NCBI RefSeq assembly: GCF_002261345.1
Contig: NZ_NEVT01000006.1
Span: 186,001 to 250,000, forward strand
From: Bordetella genomosp. 2
Lineage (GTDB): Bacteria; Pseudomonadota; Gammaproteobacteria; Burkholderiales; Burkholderiaceae_B
DNA: 64,000 bases
Direction of reading: 5' to 3'
This document shows positions 43,403 through 53,058 of the stretch, piece after piece (positions within the stretch are counted from its first letter, which is position 1; the number at the start of each line of letters is the position of its first letter). The translations under genes and the position numbers were made by a program. The notes under the pieces are model-generated. The model was not told the origin of the DNA, made no database searches, and saw only the letters and a program-made list of their open reading frames with translations.

Positions 43403-43983
43403 CGCCCGCGGTCTTTCTCGACAAGGACGGCACGGTCCTGGCCGACGAGCCCTACAACGTCGATCCGGCGCGCATGAGCTATGCGCCGACGGCATTCGAC
43501 GGCCTGCTGCGCCTGGGCGCGACGGGCCTGCCGCTGATCGTGATCAGCAACCAGCCCGGCGTGGCGCTGGGCTATTTCGATTGCGCCGCGCTGGCCGGCG
43601 TGGAACAGCGCCTGGCCGCCATGTTCCGGGCCGCGGGCGCCCGCCTCGCGGGCTTTTATTGGTGCCCGCACCATCCCGAAGGCTGCGTGCCGGGCTACGC
43701 GCGGGCCTGCGCGTGCCGCAAGCCGCGGCCCGGCCTGCTGCTGCGCGCGGCCCGGCAGCAGGGCATCGACCTGGCGACTTCCTGGTTCATCGGCGACATC
43801 CTCGATGACGTCGAGGCCGGCAATCGGGCCGGCTGCCGCACGTTGCTGCTCGACGTGGGCAGCGAAACCCAATGGCGGCCGGGCCCCTGGCGCACGCCGA
43901 CGGCCCGGGCCGGGGGGGGGCTGGGGCAGGCGGCGCGGCATGTGGTCGACGCCATGCGCGGCGTGCAGCGGGAGGCCGCATGA
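43393..43983 (+). CDS. GmhB-like HAD phosphatase (heptose-bisphosphate phosphatase family)
   Basis: 196-residue HAD-IIIA phosphatase. The nucleophile motif FLDKDGTVLADEPYNVDP, ISNQPGVA and WFIGDILDDVEAG are all present. The zinc loop of GmhB is visible as CPHHPEGC plus CACRKPRPG. GmhB removes the C7 phosphate from D-glycero-D-manno-heptose 1,7-bisphosphate on the way to ADP- or GDP-heptose. No other heptose biosynthesis gene is in the cluster, so this may be a second copy serving a special heptose glycan. GAAGGAAA precedes the ATG. Confidence 0.85.
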   Translation: MALTPAVFLDKDGTVLADEPYNVDPARMSYAPTAFDGLLRLGATGLPLIVISNQPGVALGYFDCAALAGVEQRLAAMFRAAGARLAGFYWCPHHPEGCVPGYARACACRKPRPGLLLRAARQQGIDLATSWFIGDILDDVEAGNRAGCRTLLLDVGSETQWRPGPWRTPTARAGGGLGQAARHVVDAMRGVQREAA

Positions 43984-45095
43984 GAGACGATGCCGCCACG
44001 GCCTGGAAGAGCGCCCGTCACATCGTCTGCGTGCGCCTGGACAACCTGGGCGATGTGCTGATGACGACACCCGCGATGCGCGCCCTCAAGGCGCTGCCGG
44101 GACGGCCGCGCTTGACATTGCTGGCCAGCTCGGCCGGCGGGCAGGCGGCGCCGTTCCTGCCGGAGGTGGACGAGGTGCTGCGCTACGACGCCGCCTGGGT
44201 CAAGAACGACGCGCACGGCAATAGCCAGGACCTGGAACTGCCCGCGCGCCTGCGCCAGCTGCGGGCGGATGCCGCGGTCATTTTCACGGTCTACAGCCAG
44301 AGCCCGCTGCCGGCCGCGATGTTGTGCCACCTGGCGGGCATTCCGCGCACCCTGGCGCATTGCCGCGAGAATCCCTATCGGCTGCTCACCGACTGGGTGC
44401 GCGAACGCGAGCCCGAATCCGGCGTGCGGCACGAAGTGCAACGGCAACTCGACCTGGTGGCCGCGGTCGGCGCGCGCGCGGCCGACACCTCGCTGTCCTG
44501 GCGGGTAAGAGACGTCGACCGCGCCGCGCTGCGCCAGCGCCTGCATGAGCGCGGCGTCACCGAGCCGGATGGGTGGATCGCGGTGCATAGCGGCGCCAGC
44601 GCCGCTTCGCGCCGCTATCCCGAGGAGCAGTTCGCCGAGACCGTGGCCGCCTTGCGCGGCGAGGGGCGCCGCATCGTGCTGCTGGGCACGGCGGCCGAGC
44701 GCGGGCTGGGCGGCGCGCTGGCCGCGCGGCGGCGCAGCGCGCCGGGCCTGGTCGACCTGTGCGGGGAACTGTCGCTGGGCGAGCTGGCGGCGGCCATCGA
44801 AGGCGCCGCGGTGCTGATCTGCAACAACAGCGGGCCGGCGCATATCGCCGCCGCGCTGGGGGTGCCGGTGGTCGACCTGTATGCGCTGACCAATCCGCAG
44901 CACACGCCCTGGCAGACGCCGAGCCGGGTGCTGTACCACGACGTACCGTGCAAGTACTGCTACCGCAGCATCTGCCCGCAAGGCCACCACGCCTGCCTGG
45001 CCAAGGTCGAGCCGGCGCGGGTGGCGGCCGCCGCGCGCGAACTGCTGGCGCATCCGGCGCCCGCGCCAGCGCCCGTTGCCCCGTTGGCCACCTGA
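43980..45095 (+). CDS. GT9 heptosyltransferase-like glycosyltransferase (first of two)
   Basis: 371-residue GT-B enzyme of family 9, which normally uses ADP-heptose. N-terminal VRLDNLGDVLMTTPAMRALK, central VHSGASAASRRYPEEQFAET and C-terminal ICNNSGPAHIAAALGVPVVDLYALTNPQHTPW fit. The Cys-rich stretch CKYCYRSICPQGHHACL is a subfamily feature also seen in the other GT9 here. ATGA overlap with the phosphatase gene. The partnership with a GmhB-like phosphatase supports a heptose donor. Confidence 0.88.
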   Translation: MRDDAATAWKSARHIVCVRLDNLGDVLMTTPAMRALKALPGRPRLTLLASSAGGQAAPFLPEVDEVLRYDAAWVKNDAHGNSQDLELPARLRQLRADAAVIFTVYSQSPLPAAMLCHLAGIPRTLAHCRENPYRLLTDWVREREPESGVRHEVQRQLDLVAAVGARAADTSLSWRVRDVDRAALRQRLHERGVTEPDGWIAVHSGASAASRRYPEEQFAETVAALRGEGRRIVLLGTAAERGLGGALAARRRSAPGLVDLCGELSLGELAAAIEGAAVLICNNSGPAHIAAALGVPVVDLYALTNPQHTPWQTPSRVLYHDVPCKYCYRSICPQGHHACLAKVEPARVAAAARELLAHPAPAPAPVAPLAT

Positions 45096-45123
45096 GCGCA
45101 AACCGGAAGAAGAGGAAACGACT

Positions 45124-46860
45124 ATGTACTCGTTGGGAATCAATGCCGCTTTTCACGACTGCTCGGCCACGCTGGTGCGCGATGGCGTGGTGCTGGCGGC
45201 GGCGGAAGAAGAGCGGTTCACCCGCATCAAGCATGGCAAGCGCCCGGTGCCGTTCTCGACATGGCAATTGCCGTATCACGCCATCGACTACTGCCTGGCC
45301 GAAGCCGGCATTGCCTTGAGAGACGTCGACCAGTTGGTCTATGCCTTCGACCCGGCGCTGCTGCCGGACCCGCCCCAGGCCGACGGCCACATCGTCCTGC
45401 CGCTCGAGCCGTCGCGCGCGACGGCGCGGCCCCACGAGGGCTCGCCCTGGGACCCCTTGTTCACCTCGTACGTGCTCAACGCGCCGCGCCAGTTGCTGGA
45501 CGGCGCGCCCCACCACCTGAAGGCCCGTTTCGAAGGCCTCACGCTGGATCATATCCTGTCGCGCTGGACCTTCCTGGACCACCACCTGAGCCACGAAGCC
45601 AGCGCCTTCCTGGCCGCGCCGTGCGAGGAATCGGCGGTGCTGACGCTGGACGGCCGGGGCGAGCGCACCAGCACCAGTTTCGGCCTGTTCCGCGACGGCC
45701 GCTATACCCGCCTGAAGCAGATCGAGCTGCCGCATTCGCTCGGGCTGCTGTACGAGGAGGTGACCCGCTACCTGGGCTTCCTGCATTCCTCGGACGAATA
45801 CAAGGTGATGGCGCTGGCCTCGTTCGGGCAGCCGGAGTACCTGCGCCAGTTCCGCGAGATCGTGCGGCTGGAAGAGCAGGGCGGCTACCGCCTGGAGCCG
45901 GCGCGGCTGGAGCAGCGTTTCGGTCCCGCGCGCAAGCGCGGCGCGCCGTTCGAGACGCGCCACAAGAACCTGGCCAGTTCCCTGCAGCACGTGCTGGAGG
46001 AGACCGCCTTGCACATGGCCGGATGGCTGCATCGCGAGACCGGCGCGGCCAATCTCTGCATGGCGGGCGGGGTGGCCCTCAATTGCGTCATGAATGCGCG
46101 CCTGAGCCGGGATGGGCCGTTCGACAGCGTCTGGGTGCAGCCCGCCGCGGGCGATTCCGGCACCTCGCTGGGGGCCGCGCTGCACGTGGACCACCAGCGG
46201 CGCGGCGGGCCGCGGCGCTGGGCCATGGAGCACGCCTATCTCGGGCCCGCCTACGACGATGAGGAGATCGAGCGCTTCTTGTACCGTTCCAGGCTGGCGT
46301 TCCGCAAGCTCGACGACGTGGCCGAAGAGGCGGCCGAGTTGCTGGCCCAGGAGAAGATCCTCGGCTGGTTCCAGGGCCGCATGGAGTTCGGGCCGCGCGC
46401 GCTGGGCGCGCGCTCCATCCTCGCCTCGCCGCTGGACAGCGGCATGCAGGCCCGCCTCAACGGCCTCAAGGACCGCGAGGATTTCCGGCCGGTGGCGCCG
46501 GTCGTGCTGGAGGACCGCGCCCATGAATGGTTCGATGCGCGCGGCGAACAGCCGCTGTGCGCCCCGTTCATGCTGTTCGTCTATGACGTGCTGCCGCATC
46601 GCGCGGCGCAGATCCCGGCCGTGCGCCACATCGACGGCACGGCGCGCGTGCAGACCGTGCGCCGCGACCAGAACGCGCGCTATCACGACTTGCTGGCGGC
46701 ATTCGAACGGCGCACCGGCGTGCCGGTGCTGGTCAATACCTCGTTCAACACGCGCGGCGAACCGGTGGTGTGCTCGCCGCGCGACGCGGTGGAGTGCTTC
46801 TGGACGTCGCCGCTGGGCGCCCTGGTCATCGGCTCGTACTTGCTGGAGAAACCCCGATGA
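45124..46860 (+). CDS. O-carbamoyltransferase (NodU/CmcH family)
   Basis: 578-residue enzyme that transfers a carbamoyl group from carbamoyl phosphate, via carbamoyl-AMP, to a hydroxyl of a sugar or other acceptor. The N-terminal Kae1-like part has LGINAAFHDCSATLV, EEERFTRIKHGK, DHHLSHEASAFLA and GGVALNCVMN. The C-terminal YrdC-like part has GRMEFGPRALGARSILASP and LVNTSFNTRGEPVV. It lies inside the glycan cluster, so the acceptor is probably a heptose or other sugar of its product. Close to the next gene by an ATGA overlap. Confidence 0.92.
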   Translation: MYSLGINAAFHDCSATLVRDGVVLAAAEEERFTRIKHGKRPVPFSTWQLPYHAIDYCLAEAGIALRDVDQLVYAFDPALLPDPPQADGHIVLPLEPSRATARPHEGSPWDPLFTSYVLNAPRQLLDGAPHHLKARFEGLTLDHILSRWTFLDHHLSHEASAFLAAPCEESAVLTLDGRGERTSTSFGLFRDGRYTRLKQIELPHSLGLLYEEVTRYLGFLHSSDEYKVMALASFGQPEYLRQFREIVRLEEQGGYRLEPARLEQRFGPARKRGAPFETRHKNLASSLQHVLEETALHMAGWLHRETGAANLCMAGGVALNCVMNARLSRDGPFDSVWVQPAAGDSGTSLGAALHVDHQRRGGPRRWAMEHAYLGPAYDDEEIERFLYRSRLAFRKLDDVAEEAAELLAQEKILGWFQGRMEFGPRALGARSILASPLDSGMQARLNGLKDREDFRPVAPVVLEDRAHEWFDARGEQPLCAPFMLFVYDVLPHRAAQIPAVRHIDGTARVQTVRRDQNARYHDLLAAFERRTGVPVLVNTSFNTRGEPVVCSPRDAVECFWTSPLGALVIGSYLLEKPR

Positions 46861-47846
46861 GCACGCAGGCAGAGCCGATCCTCGTGTCGGTGGTGGTGCC
46901 CACGTACCGGCGCCCGCAGTTGCTGGAGCGCTGCCTGCAGGCCTTGCTGGCCCAGGACTTCCCGGCCGATGCCTACGAAATCATCGTCTGTGACGACGCG
47001 GACAGCCCGCAGACGCGCCGCCAGGTGCGCGAGCTGGCCGCCGCCGCCGGCGGCGCGCCAGCCTTGCGCTACCTGGCCGCCACGGGCACCCGCGGCCCGG
47101 CGGCGGCGCGCAACCTGGGGTGGCGCCATGCGCGCGGCCGGATCATTGCCTTCACCGACGACGACACGATCGCCGATCCCGACTGGCTCGGCCAGGGCGT
47201 GCTGGCGCTGCGGCCCGGCATCCAGGCGGCGGCCGGCCGCACCGACATGCCGATCCCGGAGATCCCGACCGACTATGAGCGGGACGCCGCGGGCCTGACC
47301 CGCAGCGAGTTCATCACCGCCAATTGCTTCGTGCGGCGCGGCGCGCTGGAAGAGGTGGGCGGCTTCGACCAGCGCTACACAATGGCGTGGCGCGAAGATT
47401 CGGACCTGTTCTTCGCCTTGCTGGAACGTGGCATGGAAGTGGTGCGGGCGCCGGCGGCGCGGGTGCTGCATCCCTTGCGGCCGGCGCCGTTCGCGGCCGG
47501 CCTGGGGATGCAGAAGAAGGTCATGTTCGACGTATTGCTGTATCGCAAGTACCCGCGGCTCTACCGCGCCCGGGTGCGGCAGGGACCGCCCTGGTTCTAC
47601 CTGTCCGTGGCGCTGTCCCTGGTTGCGGCGCTGGCGGCGGCCGCGGCCGGCTACTGGATCGCCGCGGCCGTGCTGGGCGGCATCTGGCTGGCCTTGACGG
47701 GCTACTTCTTCGCGCGGCGCCTGGCCGGCGTCTCGCACGCCCCGTGGCACGTGGCCGAGCTGGCATTGACCTCGGCCGCCATTCCGCTGCTGTCGATCGG
47801 CTGGCGCCTGGTGGGCGCGGCGCGCTACGGCGCGAGGTTTCCATGA
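46857..47846 (+). CDS. GT2 glycosyltransferase with C-terminal membrane segments
   Basis: 329-residue GT-A enzyme: VSVVVPTYRRPQLLERCLQA, VCDDADS, GPAAARNLGWRHARG, the DxD-type motif FTDDDT, and REDSDLFFAL. After residue ~240 two hydrophobic stretches (WFYLSVALSLVAALAAAAAG and IAAAVLGGIWLALTGYFF) suggest anchoring in the inner membrane. GGAG precedes the ATG. Both ends overlap neighbours by 4 bases. Donor and acceptor unknown. Confidence 0.88.
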   Translation: MSTQAEPILVSVVVPTYRRPQLLERCLQALLAQDFPADAYEIIVCDDADSPQTRRQVRELAAAAGGAPALRYLAATGTRGPAAARNLGWRHARGRIIAFTDDDTIADPDWLGQGVLALRPGIQAAAGRTDMPIPEIPTDYERDAAGLTRSEFITANCFVRRGALEEVGGFDQRYTMAWREDSDLFFALLERGMEVVRAPAARVLHPLRPAPFAAGLGMQKKVMFDVLLYRKYPRLYRARVRQGPPWFYLSVALSLVAALAAAAAGYWIAAAVLGGIWLALTGYFFARRLAGVSHAPWHVAELALTSAAIPLLSIGWRLVGAARYGARFP

Positions 47847-48913
47847 GCGCGTCCCCCGACATCGGCGAACGGCCGGCCCGCATAGCGGTGTTCCGGGCCT
47901 TGCAGCTGGGCGACATGCTGTGCGCCGTGCCGGCGCTGCGGGCCTTGCGGCAGGCTTTTCCGGCGGCCTGGATCACCCTGATCGGCCTGCCCGGGGCGCG
48001 CGGGTTCGTGCAGCGGTACCGCCATTATGTCGACGAGCTGCTGGAGTTTCCCGGCACCGCGGCGTTTCCGGAGCAGGCGGCGCGCGAACAGGCCTTGCCG
48101 GCCTTCTACGAACAGGCGCGCCGGCGCCGCTTTGACGTGGCGCTGCAGTGCCACGGCAGCGGGCAGCATTCCAACGATATCGTGCGTTGCCTGGGCGCCC
48201 GCCAGTGGGCCGGCTTCGTGCCCACCGAGGCCGAGGCCGTGCCCGGCTGCCGTATGCCCTGGCCCGACCGGCTGCCCGAGCCGCTGCGCTACCTGGCATT
48301 GCTGCGCTACCTGGGGATCCCGGCGTTCGATTCTTCGCTCGAACTGCCCTTGACCGAGCAGGAAGAGCAGGGCGCCGAGGCGCTGCTGCGGCAGGCCGGC
48401 CTGGATCCCGCCCGTACCGTGCTAGTGCATCCCGGCGCGCGGCTGCCGTCGCGCCGCTGGCCGGCCGCGCGCTTCGCCGAAGTGGCGGCGGCCCTGGCGG
48501 AGCAGGGGTGGAAAGTGGCGCTGACCGGAACCGATGAAGAGGCGGAGTTGGTCTGCGCCGTATGGCGCGACTGCGGCGGACGGGCCGTCAACCTGTGCGG
48601 CCGCACGTCGCTGGGCGAGCTGGCGGCGCTGGTGCGGCGCTGCCGCCTGGTGGTTTGCAACGATACCGGCATGTCCCATGTGGCCGCCGCGGTGCGCACC
48701 TGCAGCGTGGTGATCGCATCGGGCAGCGACGTGCGGCGCTGGGCGCCGCTGGACAGCCGCCGCCGCACGGTCCTTGCCATGAACATGCCGTGCCGGCCCT
48801 GCAGCCATGCGGTCTGCCCGATCGGCCATCCCTGCGCGCTGGGCGTGACAGTGCCCGAGGTGCTGGCGCGGGTCCGGCGACAACTCGAAGAGGCGCAACA
48901 TGTCCCGTCCTGA
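47843..48913 (+). CDS. GT9 heptosyltransferase-like glycosyltransferase (second of two)
   Basis: 356-residue GT9 protein: VFRALQLGDMLCAVPALRAL, VLVHPGARLPSRRWPAARFA, NLCGRTSLGELAALVRRC and VCNDTGMSHVAAAVRT. A Cys-rich motif CRPCSHAVCPIGHPCALGV parallels that of the other GT9 gene. GAGG precedes the ATG. It overlaps the next gene by 14 bases. Two GT9 genes plus a GmhB-like gene point to a product with more than one heptose-like unit. Confidence 0.88.
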   Translation: MSASPDIGERPARIAVFRALQLGDMLCAVPALRALRQAFPAAWITLIGLPGARGFVQRYRHYVDELLEFPGTAAFPEQAAREQALPAFYEQARRRRFDVALQCHGSGQHSNDIVRCLGARQWAGFVPTEAEAVPGCRMPWPDRLPEPLRYLALLRYLGIPAFDSSLELPLTEQEEQGAEALLRQAGLDPARTVLVHPGARLPSRRWPAARFAEVAAALAEQGWKVALTGTDEEAELVCAVWRDCGGRAVNLCGRTSLGELAALVRRCRLVVCNDTGMSHVAAAVRTCSVVIASGSDVRRWAPLDSRRRTVLAMNMPCRPCSHAVCPIGHPCALGVTVPEVLARVRRQLEEAQHVPS

Positions 48914-49868
48914 CATCGCCGCTGCGCGGCGCCTGCGCGTGCTGGTCTGGCACGTGCACGGCAATTATCTTCATTCCCTGACGCAGGCGCCGCACGACTT
49001 CTACGTGCCGCAGCGCGAGGGCGGCGGCCCCGGCTATGGCCCGCTGGGCAGGAAGATTCCCTGGGGCGACAATGTGCACGCGGTGCCCGCCGAGCAGGTG
49101 CGCGACCTGCCGCTCGATGTCGTGGTGTACCAGTCGACCCACAACCTGGCGGACGCGCCCGCGCTGCTCTCGCCGGCGCAACGGCGCCTGCCATGCGTCT
49201 ACATCGAGCACAATCCGCCCGCCCCGCTGGCCGCCGAGACGGTGCATCCCTTTCGGCACGATCATGGGCTGCTGGTGCACGTGACGCACTACAACGCCGT
49301 CATGTGGGATGCGGCGGACATGCCGCAGTGGGTGGTCGAGCATGGCATCGCCGACCCCGGCCACCTGTATCGGGGCGAGCTGGCGCGCGGCATCGTGGTC
49401 GTCAATCACCTCATGCGCCGCGGCCGCAGGGTCGGCGCCGACCTGTACGCCGAGGCCGCCGCCGAGCTGCCGCTGGACCTGATCGGCATGGAGTCGGCCG
49501 AAACCGGCGGCCTGGGGGAGATTCCCAACATGGAAGTGGCCGCCTTCATGGCGCGCTACCGCTTCTTCTTCAGCCCGGTGCGCTATGCCAGCCTGGGCCT
49601 GTCGCTGGTCGAAGCGATGATGTGCGGGGTGCCGGTAGTGGGGTTTGCCGCCACCGAATTGCCGTGCGTCATCACCAGCGGCCGCGACGGCTATGTGGAC
49701 ACGCGGCCCGGCCGCCTGCACGAAGTCATGCGCCAGCTGCTGCATGAACCGGCGCTCGCGCGTGAATGGGGCGACGCGGGCCGGCGCACGGCGCTGGAGC
49801 GGTTTTCACTCGACCGGTTCATCGATGACTGGAACCAGGTGTTCGCCACGTTGACGGAGGCAACATGA
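48900..49868 (+). CDS. GT4-like glycosyltransferase
   Basis: 322-residue GT-B-like protein. The N-terminus has [20 protein letters not shown], then YIEHNPPAP and a loose C-terminal GT4 pattern [20 protein letters not shown] with [14 protein letters not shown]. It lacks a standard EX7E, having a Ser-Val-Glu variant. Starts within the end of the GT9 gene and ends overlapping the epimerase gene by 4 bases. Donor unknown. Confidence 0.82.
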   Translation: MSRPDIAAARRLRVLVWHVHGNYLHSLTQAPHDFYVPQREGGGPGYGPLGRKIPWGDNVHAVPAEQVRDLPLDVVVYQSTHNLADAPALLSPAQRRLPCVYIEHNPPAPLAAETVHPFRHDHGLLVHVTHYNAVMWDAADMPQWVVEHGIADPGHLYRGELARGIVVVNHLMRRGRRVGADLYAEAAAELPLDLIGMESAETGGLGEIPNMEVAAFMARYRFFFSPVRYASLGLSLVEAMMCGVPVVGFAATELPCVITSGRDGYVDTRPGRLHEVMRQLLHEPALAREWGDAGRRTALERFSLDRFIDDWNQVFATLTEAT

Positions 49869-50863
49869 AAGACAACCACACTGCATCGCAGCGGATACTC
49901 GTGGCCGGCGGCGCCGGCTTCCTGGGGGCACACCTGTGCCGCCGCCTGTTGCTGCAAGGCAACGAGGTCATTTGCGCGGACAATTTCCACACCGGCCGCC
50001 GGGAGAACCTGGCGGCCCTGGCGGCGCATCCGCGCCTGACCGTGCTGCGGCACGATATCGCCCAGCCGCTGCCGGACGATATCCAGGTCGACCGCATCTA
50101 CAACCTGGCCTGCCCGGCCTCGCCCGTGCATTACCAGGCCGACCCCGTGGCCACGCTGCGCACCTGCGTGCAGGGCGCGACCCAGCTGCTGGAACTGGCG
50201 GGACGCACCGGCGCGCGGATCCTGCAAGCCTCCACCAGCGAGGTCTATGGCGACCCGCTGGAGCACCCGCAGCGCGAGGCCTACTGGGGCCACGTCAACC
50301 CCGTCGGCCCGCGCTCCTGCTATGACGAGGGCAAGCGCTGCGCCGAGACGCTGTTCATGGAATACGGCCACCGTCGCGGCGTGACCGTGAAGATCGCGCG
50401 CATCTTCAACACCTATGGCCCGCGCATGGCGGCCGACGACGGCCGCGTGGTGTCCAATTTCATCGTGCAGGCGCTGGCGCGCCGGCCGCTCACCATTTAT
50501 GGCGACGGCAGCCAGACCCGTTCGTTCTGCTATGTGGAAGACCTGATCGATGGGCTGGTGCGGCTGATGGAAAGCCCGCCGGAGCTCAGCCAGCCGGTCA
50601 ACCTGGGCAACCCGGCCGAGATCACGGTGCGGCGCATGGCCGAGCTGGTGCGTGAGCTGACCGGCTCGAACGTGCCCCTGCAATACCGCGAGCTGCCGCA
50701 GGATGACCCGACGCAGCGCTGCCCCGACATTGCGTTGGCGCGCACCCGCCTGGGCTGGCAGCCCGTGACGCCGCTGGCGGTCGGGCTGCGGCGCACGGTC
50801 GAGTATTTCCAGGCCCTGGCCGTGGCGTCGCCCGAACGCGCGCCGGCATTGAGCGCCCAATGA
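49865..50863 (+). CDS. NAD-dependent epimerase/dehydratase, UDP-glucuronate decarboxylase-like
   Basis: 332-residue extended SDR closest in pattern to UDP-xylose synthase: [59 protein letters not shown], the catalytic [14 protein letters not shown], and [10 protein letters not shown] followed by [16 protein letters not shown]. Those features match the UXS group, which makes UDP-xylose from UDP-glucuronate, so a pentose may be one building block. Plain epimerase activity is the alternative. Confidence 0.85.
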   Translation: MKDNHTASQRILVAGGAGFLGAHLCRRLLLQGNEVICADNFHTGRRENLAALAAHPRLTVLRHDIAQPLPDDIQVDRIYNLACPASPVHYQADPVATLRTCVQGATQLLELAGRTGARILQASTSEVYGDPLEHPQREAYWGHVNPVGPRSCYDEGKRCAETLFMEYGHRRGVTVKIARIFNTYGPRMAADDGRVVSNFIVQALARRPLTIYGDGSQTRSFCYVEDLIDGLVRLMESPPELSQPVNLGNPAEITVRRMAELVRELTGSNVPLQYRELPQDDPTQRCPDIALARTRLGWQPVTPLAVGLRRTVEYFQALAVASPERAPALSAQ

Positions 50864-50872
50864 GGCTGGAAC

Positions 50873-51574
50873 ATGGACTTGTCCGGTAGCGTCGTCGCCA
50901 TTTCGCCGCATTTCGACGACGCCGTGTTCAGTTGCGGCAACTTGCTGGCGGCACGACCGGGCAGCACGGTGCTCACCGTCTACTCGGCGGTGCCGGGCAG
51001 CGCCACGCCGGCGCCCGACTGGGACCGGCGCTGCGGCTTCGAGCGGGCCGATCAGGCGGTGCTGGCGCGCCACGAGGAGAATCGCGCCGCCATGGCGGTG
51101 CTCGGCGCGCGCGGGCTGGGCCTGGACTTGCTGGACGACCAGTATGGCGGGCCGCGTGCCGAAGCGGGCCGGCTCACCGGCGCGCTGGCCGCCGCGTTGA
51201 ACACCCTGGCGCCCGACGTGGTGCTGTTGCCGCTCGGATTGTTCCATCGCGACCACTTGCGCACATCGGATGCGGCGTTGACGGTCTGGCGCTTGTTCCG
51301 CGACGTCATGGACACCGCCTGGCTTGCTTATGAAGAGGCGCTGTACCGCTGCAAGCCGGGCCTGGTGCAAAAGCGGCTGGCGGAACTGCGCGAGCAGCGC
51401 GTGCTCGCCACGCCGCTGAGCGGCCCGGCGCCGGTCGATCCGGACCGCAAGACGCGCGCCGTGGCGGCGTACGCCAGCCAGCTCCAGGCGCTGGGCCTGG
51501 TGCCGGGCAAGGGCGACGATGCCGCGCCGGAACGGTACTGGCGGCTGCAATTGGCGGAAGGGGAAAAGCAGTGA
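50873..51574 (+). CDS. PIG-L/LmbE-family deacetylase
   Basis: 233-residue zinc-dependent de-N-acetylase family protein. Metal-binding motifs are ISPHFDDAVFSCG (a PHxDD variant) and LFHRDHLRTSD. Members remove N-acetyl groups from GlcNAc conjugates (for example in mycothiol and teicoplanin biosynthesis). Presence here suggests an amino sugar is deacetylated on the glycan. GTGA overlap with the following GT2 gene. Confidence 0.87.
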   Translation: MDLSGSVVAISPHFDDAVFSCGNLLAARPGSTVLTVYSAVPGSATPAPDWDRRCGFERADQAVLARHEENRAAMAVLGARGLGLDLLDDQYGGPRAEAGRLTGALAAALNTLAPDVVLLPLGLFHRDHLRTSDAALTVWRLFRDVMDTAWLAYEEALYRCKPGLVQKRLAELREQRVLATPLSGPAPVDPDRKTRAVAAYASQLQALGLVPGKGDDAAPERYWRLQLAEGEKQ

Positions 51575-52431
51575 CCGTACCGGCCCGTGTGTCCGTGGTG
51601 GTGCTCACACACAACCGGCGCGAGGAGTTGATGCGCACGCTCCAGCGGCTGGCCCGCCTGCCGGGCCGGCACCCCGTCATCGTGGTCGACAACGGCAGCA
51701 CGGATGGCACGGCGCAAGCGGTGATGCAACAATTTCCCGGCATCGAACTGGTGCGCGCGCCGGCCAACCTGGGCGCCGCCGGCCGCAACCTGGGCGTGCG
51801 CGCGGTCGGCACCGAATATGTGGCGTTCTGCGACGACGATGCCTGCTGGGAGCCCGGCGCGCTGGAGACGGCGGTGCGGATCATGGACGCCACGCCGGAA
51901 ATGGGCGTACTGGCCGCCCGCATCCTGGTGGGCGAACAAGGGCGTCCGGACCCGGCCTGCGGCGTCATGGAGGAAAGCCCCTTGCCGGAACAGCCCGGGG
52001 TCGGGCCGGGCCTGCTGGGGTTCATGGCGGGCGCTTGCGTGATGCGCACCGAGGCCTTCCGCCGCGCGGGCGGCTATTGGCCGCCGCTCCTCATCGGCGG
52101 CGAGGAACACCTGCTGGCATTGGACATCCTCGAGCACGGCTGGCGCATTGTCTACGCGCCGGCGGTATGCACCCGCCACTGGCCGTCCACGGCCCGCGAC
52201 GCGCCGCTGCGGCGCCGGTTGCTGGCCCGCAATGCCGTGTGGACGGCCTGGCTGCGCCTGCCCGCCGGCATGGCCTGGCGCGCCACGCTGCGCGAGTTCC
52301 GGCTGCAGCCCACGGCGCGCGCGCGCCTGCGCCTGGCGCGCGACGTGAGCCGGGGCCTGGCCGCCGTGCTGGCGCGCCGGCGGGTCGTGTCGCCCCGGGT
52401 ACGGGAATTGCTCGCCTGTGTCGAGCATTGA
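51571..52431 (+). CDS. GT2 glycosyltransferase, last gene of glycan cluster
   Basis: 286-residue GT-A protein starting with GTG: VSVVVLTHNRREELMRTLQR, VVDNGSTDGT, GAAGRNLGVRAV, the DxD motif FCDDDACWEPG and FMAGACVMRTEAF. A His after ICTR-like VCTRHWPS fits GT2 members that hand sugars to small acceptors. No transmembrane segment. It ends 16 bases before a gene of unknown function. Donor unknown. Confidence 0.87.
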   Translation: MTVPARVSVVVLTHNRREELMRTLQRLARLPGRHPVIVVDNGSTDGTAQAVMQQFPGIELVRAPANLGAAGRNLGVRAVGTEYVAFCDDDACWEPGALETAVRIMDATPEMGVLAARILVGEQGRPDPACGVMEESPLPEQPGVGPGLLGFMAGACVMRTEAFRRAGGYWPPLLIGGEEHLLALDILEHGWRIVYAPAVCTRHWPSTARDAPLRRRLLARNAVWTAWLRLPAGMAWRATLREFRLQPTARARLRLARDVSRGLAAVLARRRVVSPRVRELLACVEH

Positions 52432-52447
52432 TCTCCCTGGAGGCTAT

Positions 52448-53050
52448 ATGTCATTGATTGTTGCAGCCCGCTTTCAGACCTTCGACCAGGCCGAGGCGGC
52501 CGCGCGCAGCCTGTTCGGGGCCGGCTTCCGCGACGAGGATATGCATACCTTCTATGTGAACATCGCCGGCGAGCACGCCCGCTATCCGGTGGGAGGCGAC
52601 CGCAAGGCCGATCCCGATGCGCGCGGCGCCTCGATCGGGGCGGTGGTGGGCGCGGCGGCGCTGGGCATCGGGTTCGCGCTGATATGCGCCGTGATTGCCT
52701 GGCAGATCGATCCCTCGGCCATCGCGGTCACCGCGGCCGGCGGGGTGGGCGCGTACATCGGCGCGCTGGCCGGCGCCTTGTGGGTCACCGGCCAGGGCCG
52801 GCGGCTGCGGCGCGGCGCGTGGGCGCGCGATGTCCATCCCGAGGTGCGCCAGGCGGGCGTACTGCTGGCCGTCCATATCGCGCCCGACCAGGAGGGCCGC
52901 GCAGTGGCCCTGCTGCGCGAAGCGGGCGGCGTGGATGTCGAGCGCGCCAATGGCCGCTGGATGAACGGCAAATGGGAGGACTTCGACCCCCTGACGCCGC
53001 CGCAGCGCGAGCCGGCCCAGCCGGGCTCGGCGTCGGCGCGCCAGGCCTGA
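52448..53050 (+). CDS. Hypothetical membrane protein with glycine-rich helices
   Basis: 200 residues. The N-terminus (VAARFQTFDQAEAAARSLF, then GFRDEDMHTFYVN) looks like the small ferredoxin-like fold of stress-type proteins. Two Gly/Ala-rich transmembrane segments follow (GAVVGAAALGIGFALICAVI and AGGVGAYIGALAGALWV), then a second soluble piece (VLLAVHIAPDQEGRAVALLR) that resembles the first. The end is Pro/Gln-rich. GGAGG before the ATG. Function unknown; co-oriented with the glycan genes. Confidence 0.8.
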   Translation: MSLIVAARFQTFDQAEAAARSLFGAGFRDEDMHTFYVNIAGEHARYPVGGDRKADPDARGASIGAVVGAAALGIGFALICAVIAWQIDPSAIAVTAAGGVGAYIGALAGALWVTGQGRRLRRGAWARDVHPEVRQAGVLLAVHIAPDQEGRAVALLREAGGVDVERANGRWMNGKWEDFDPLTPPQREPAQPGSASARQA

Positions 53051-53058
53051 GGCGCCGG

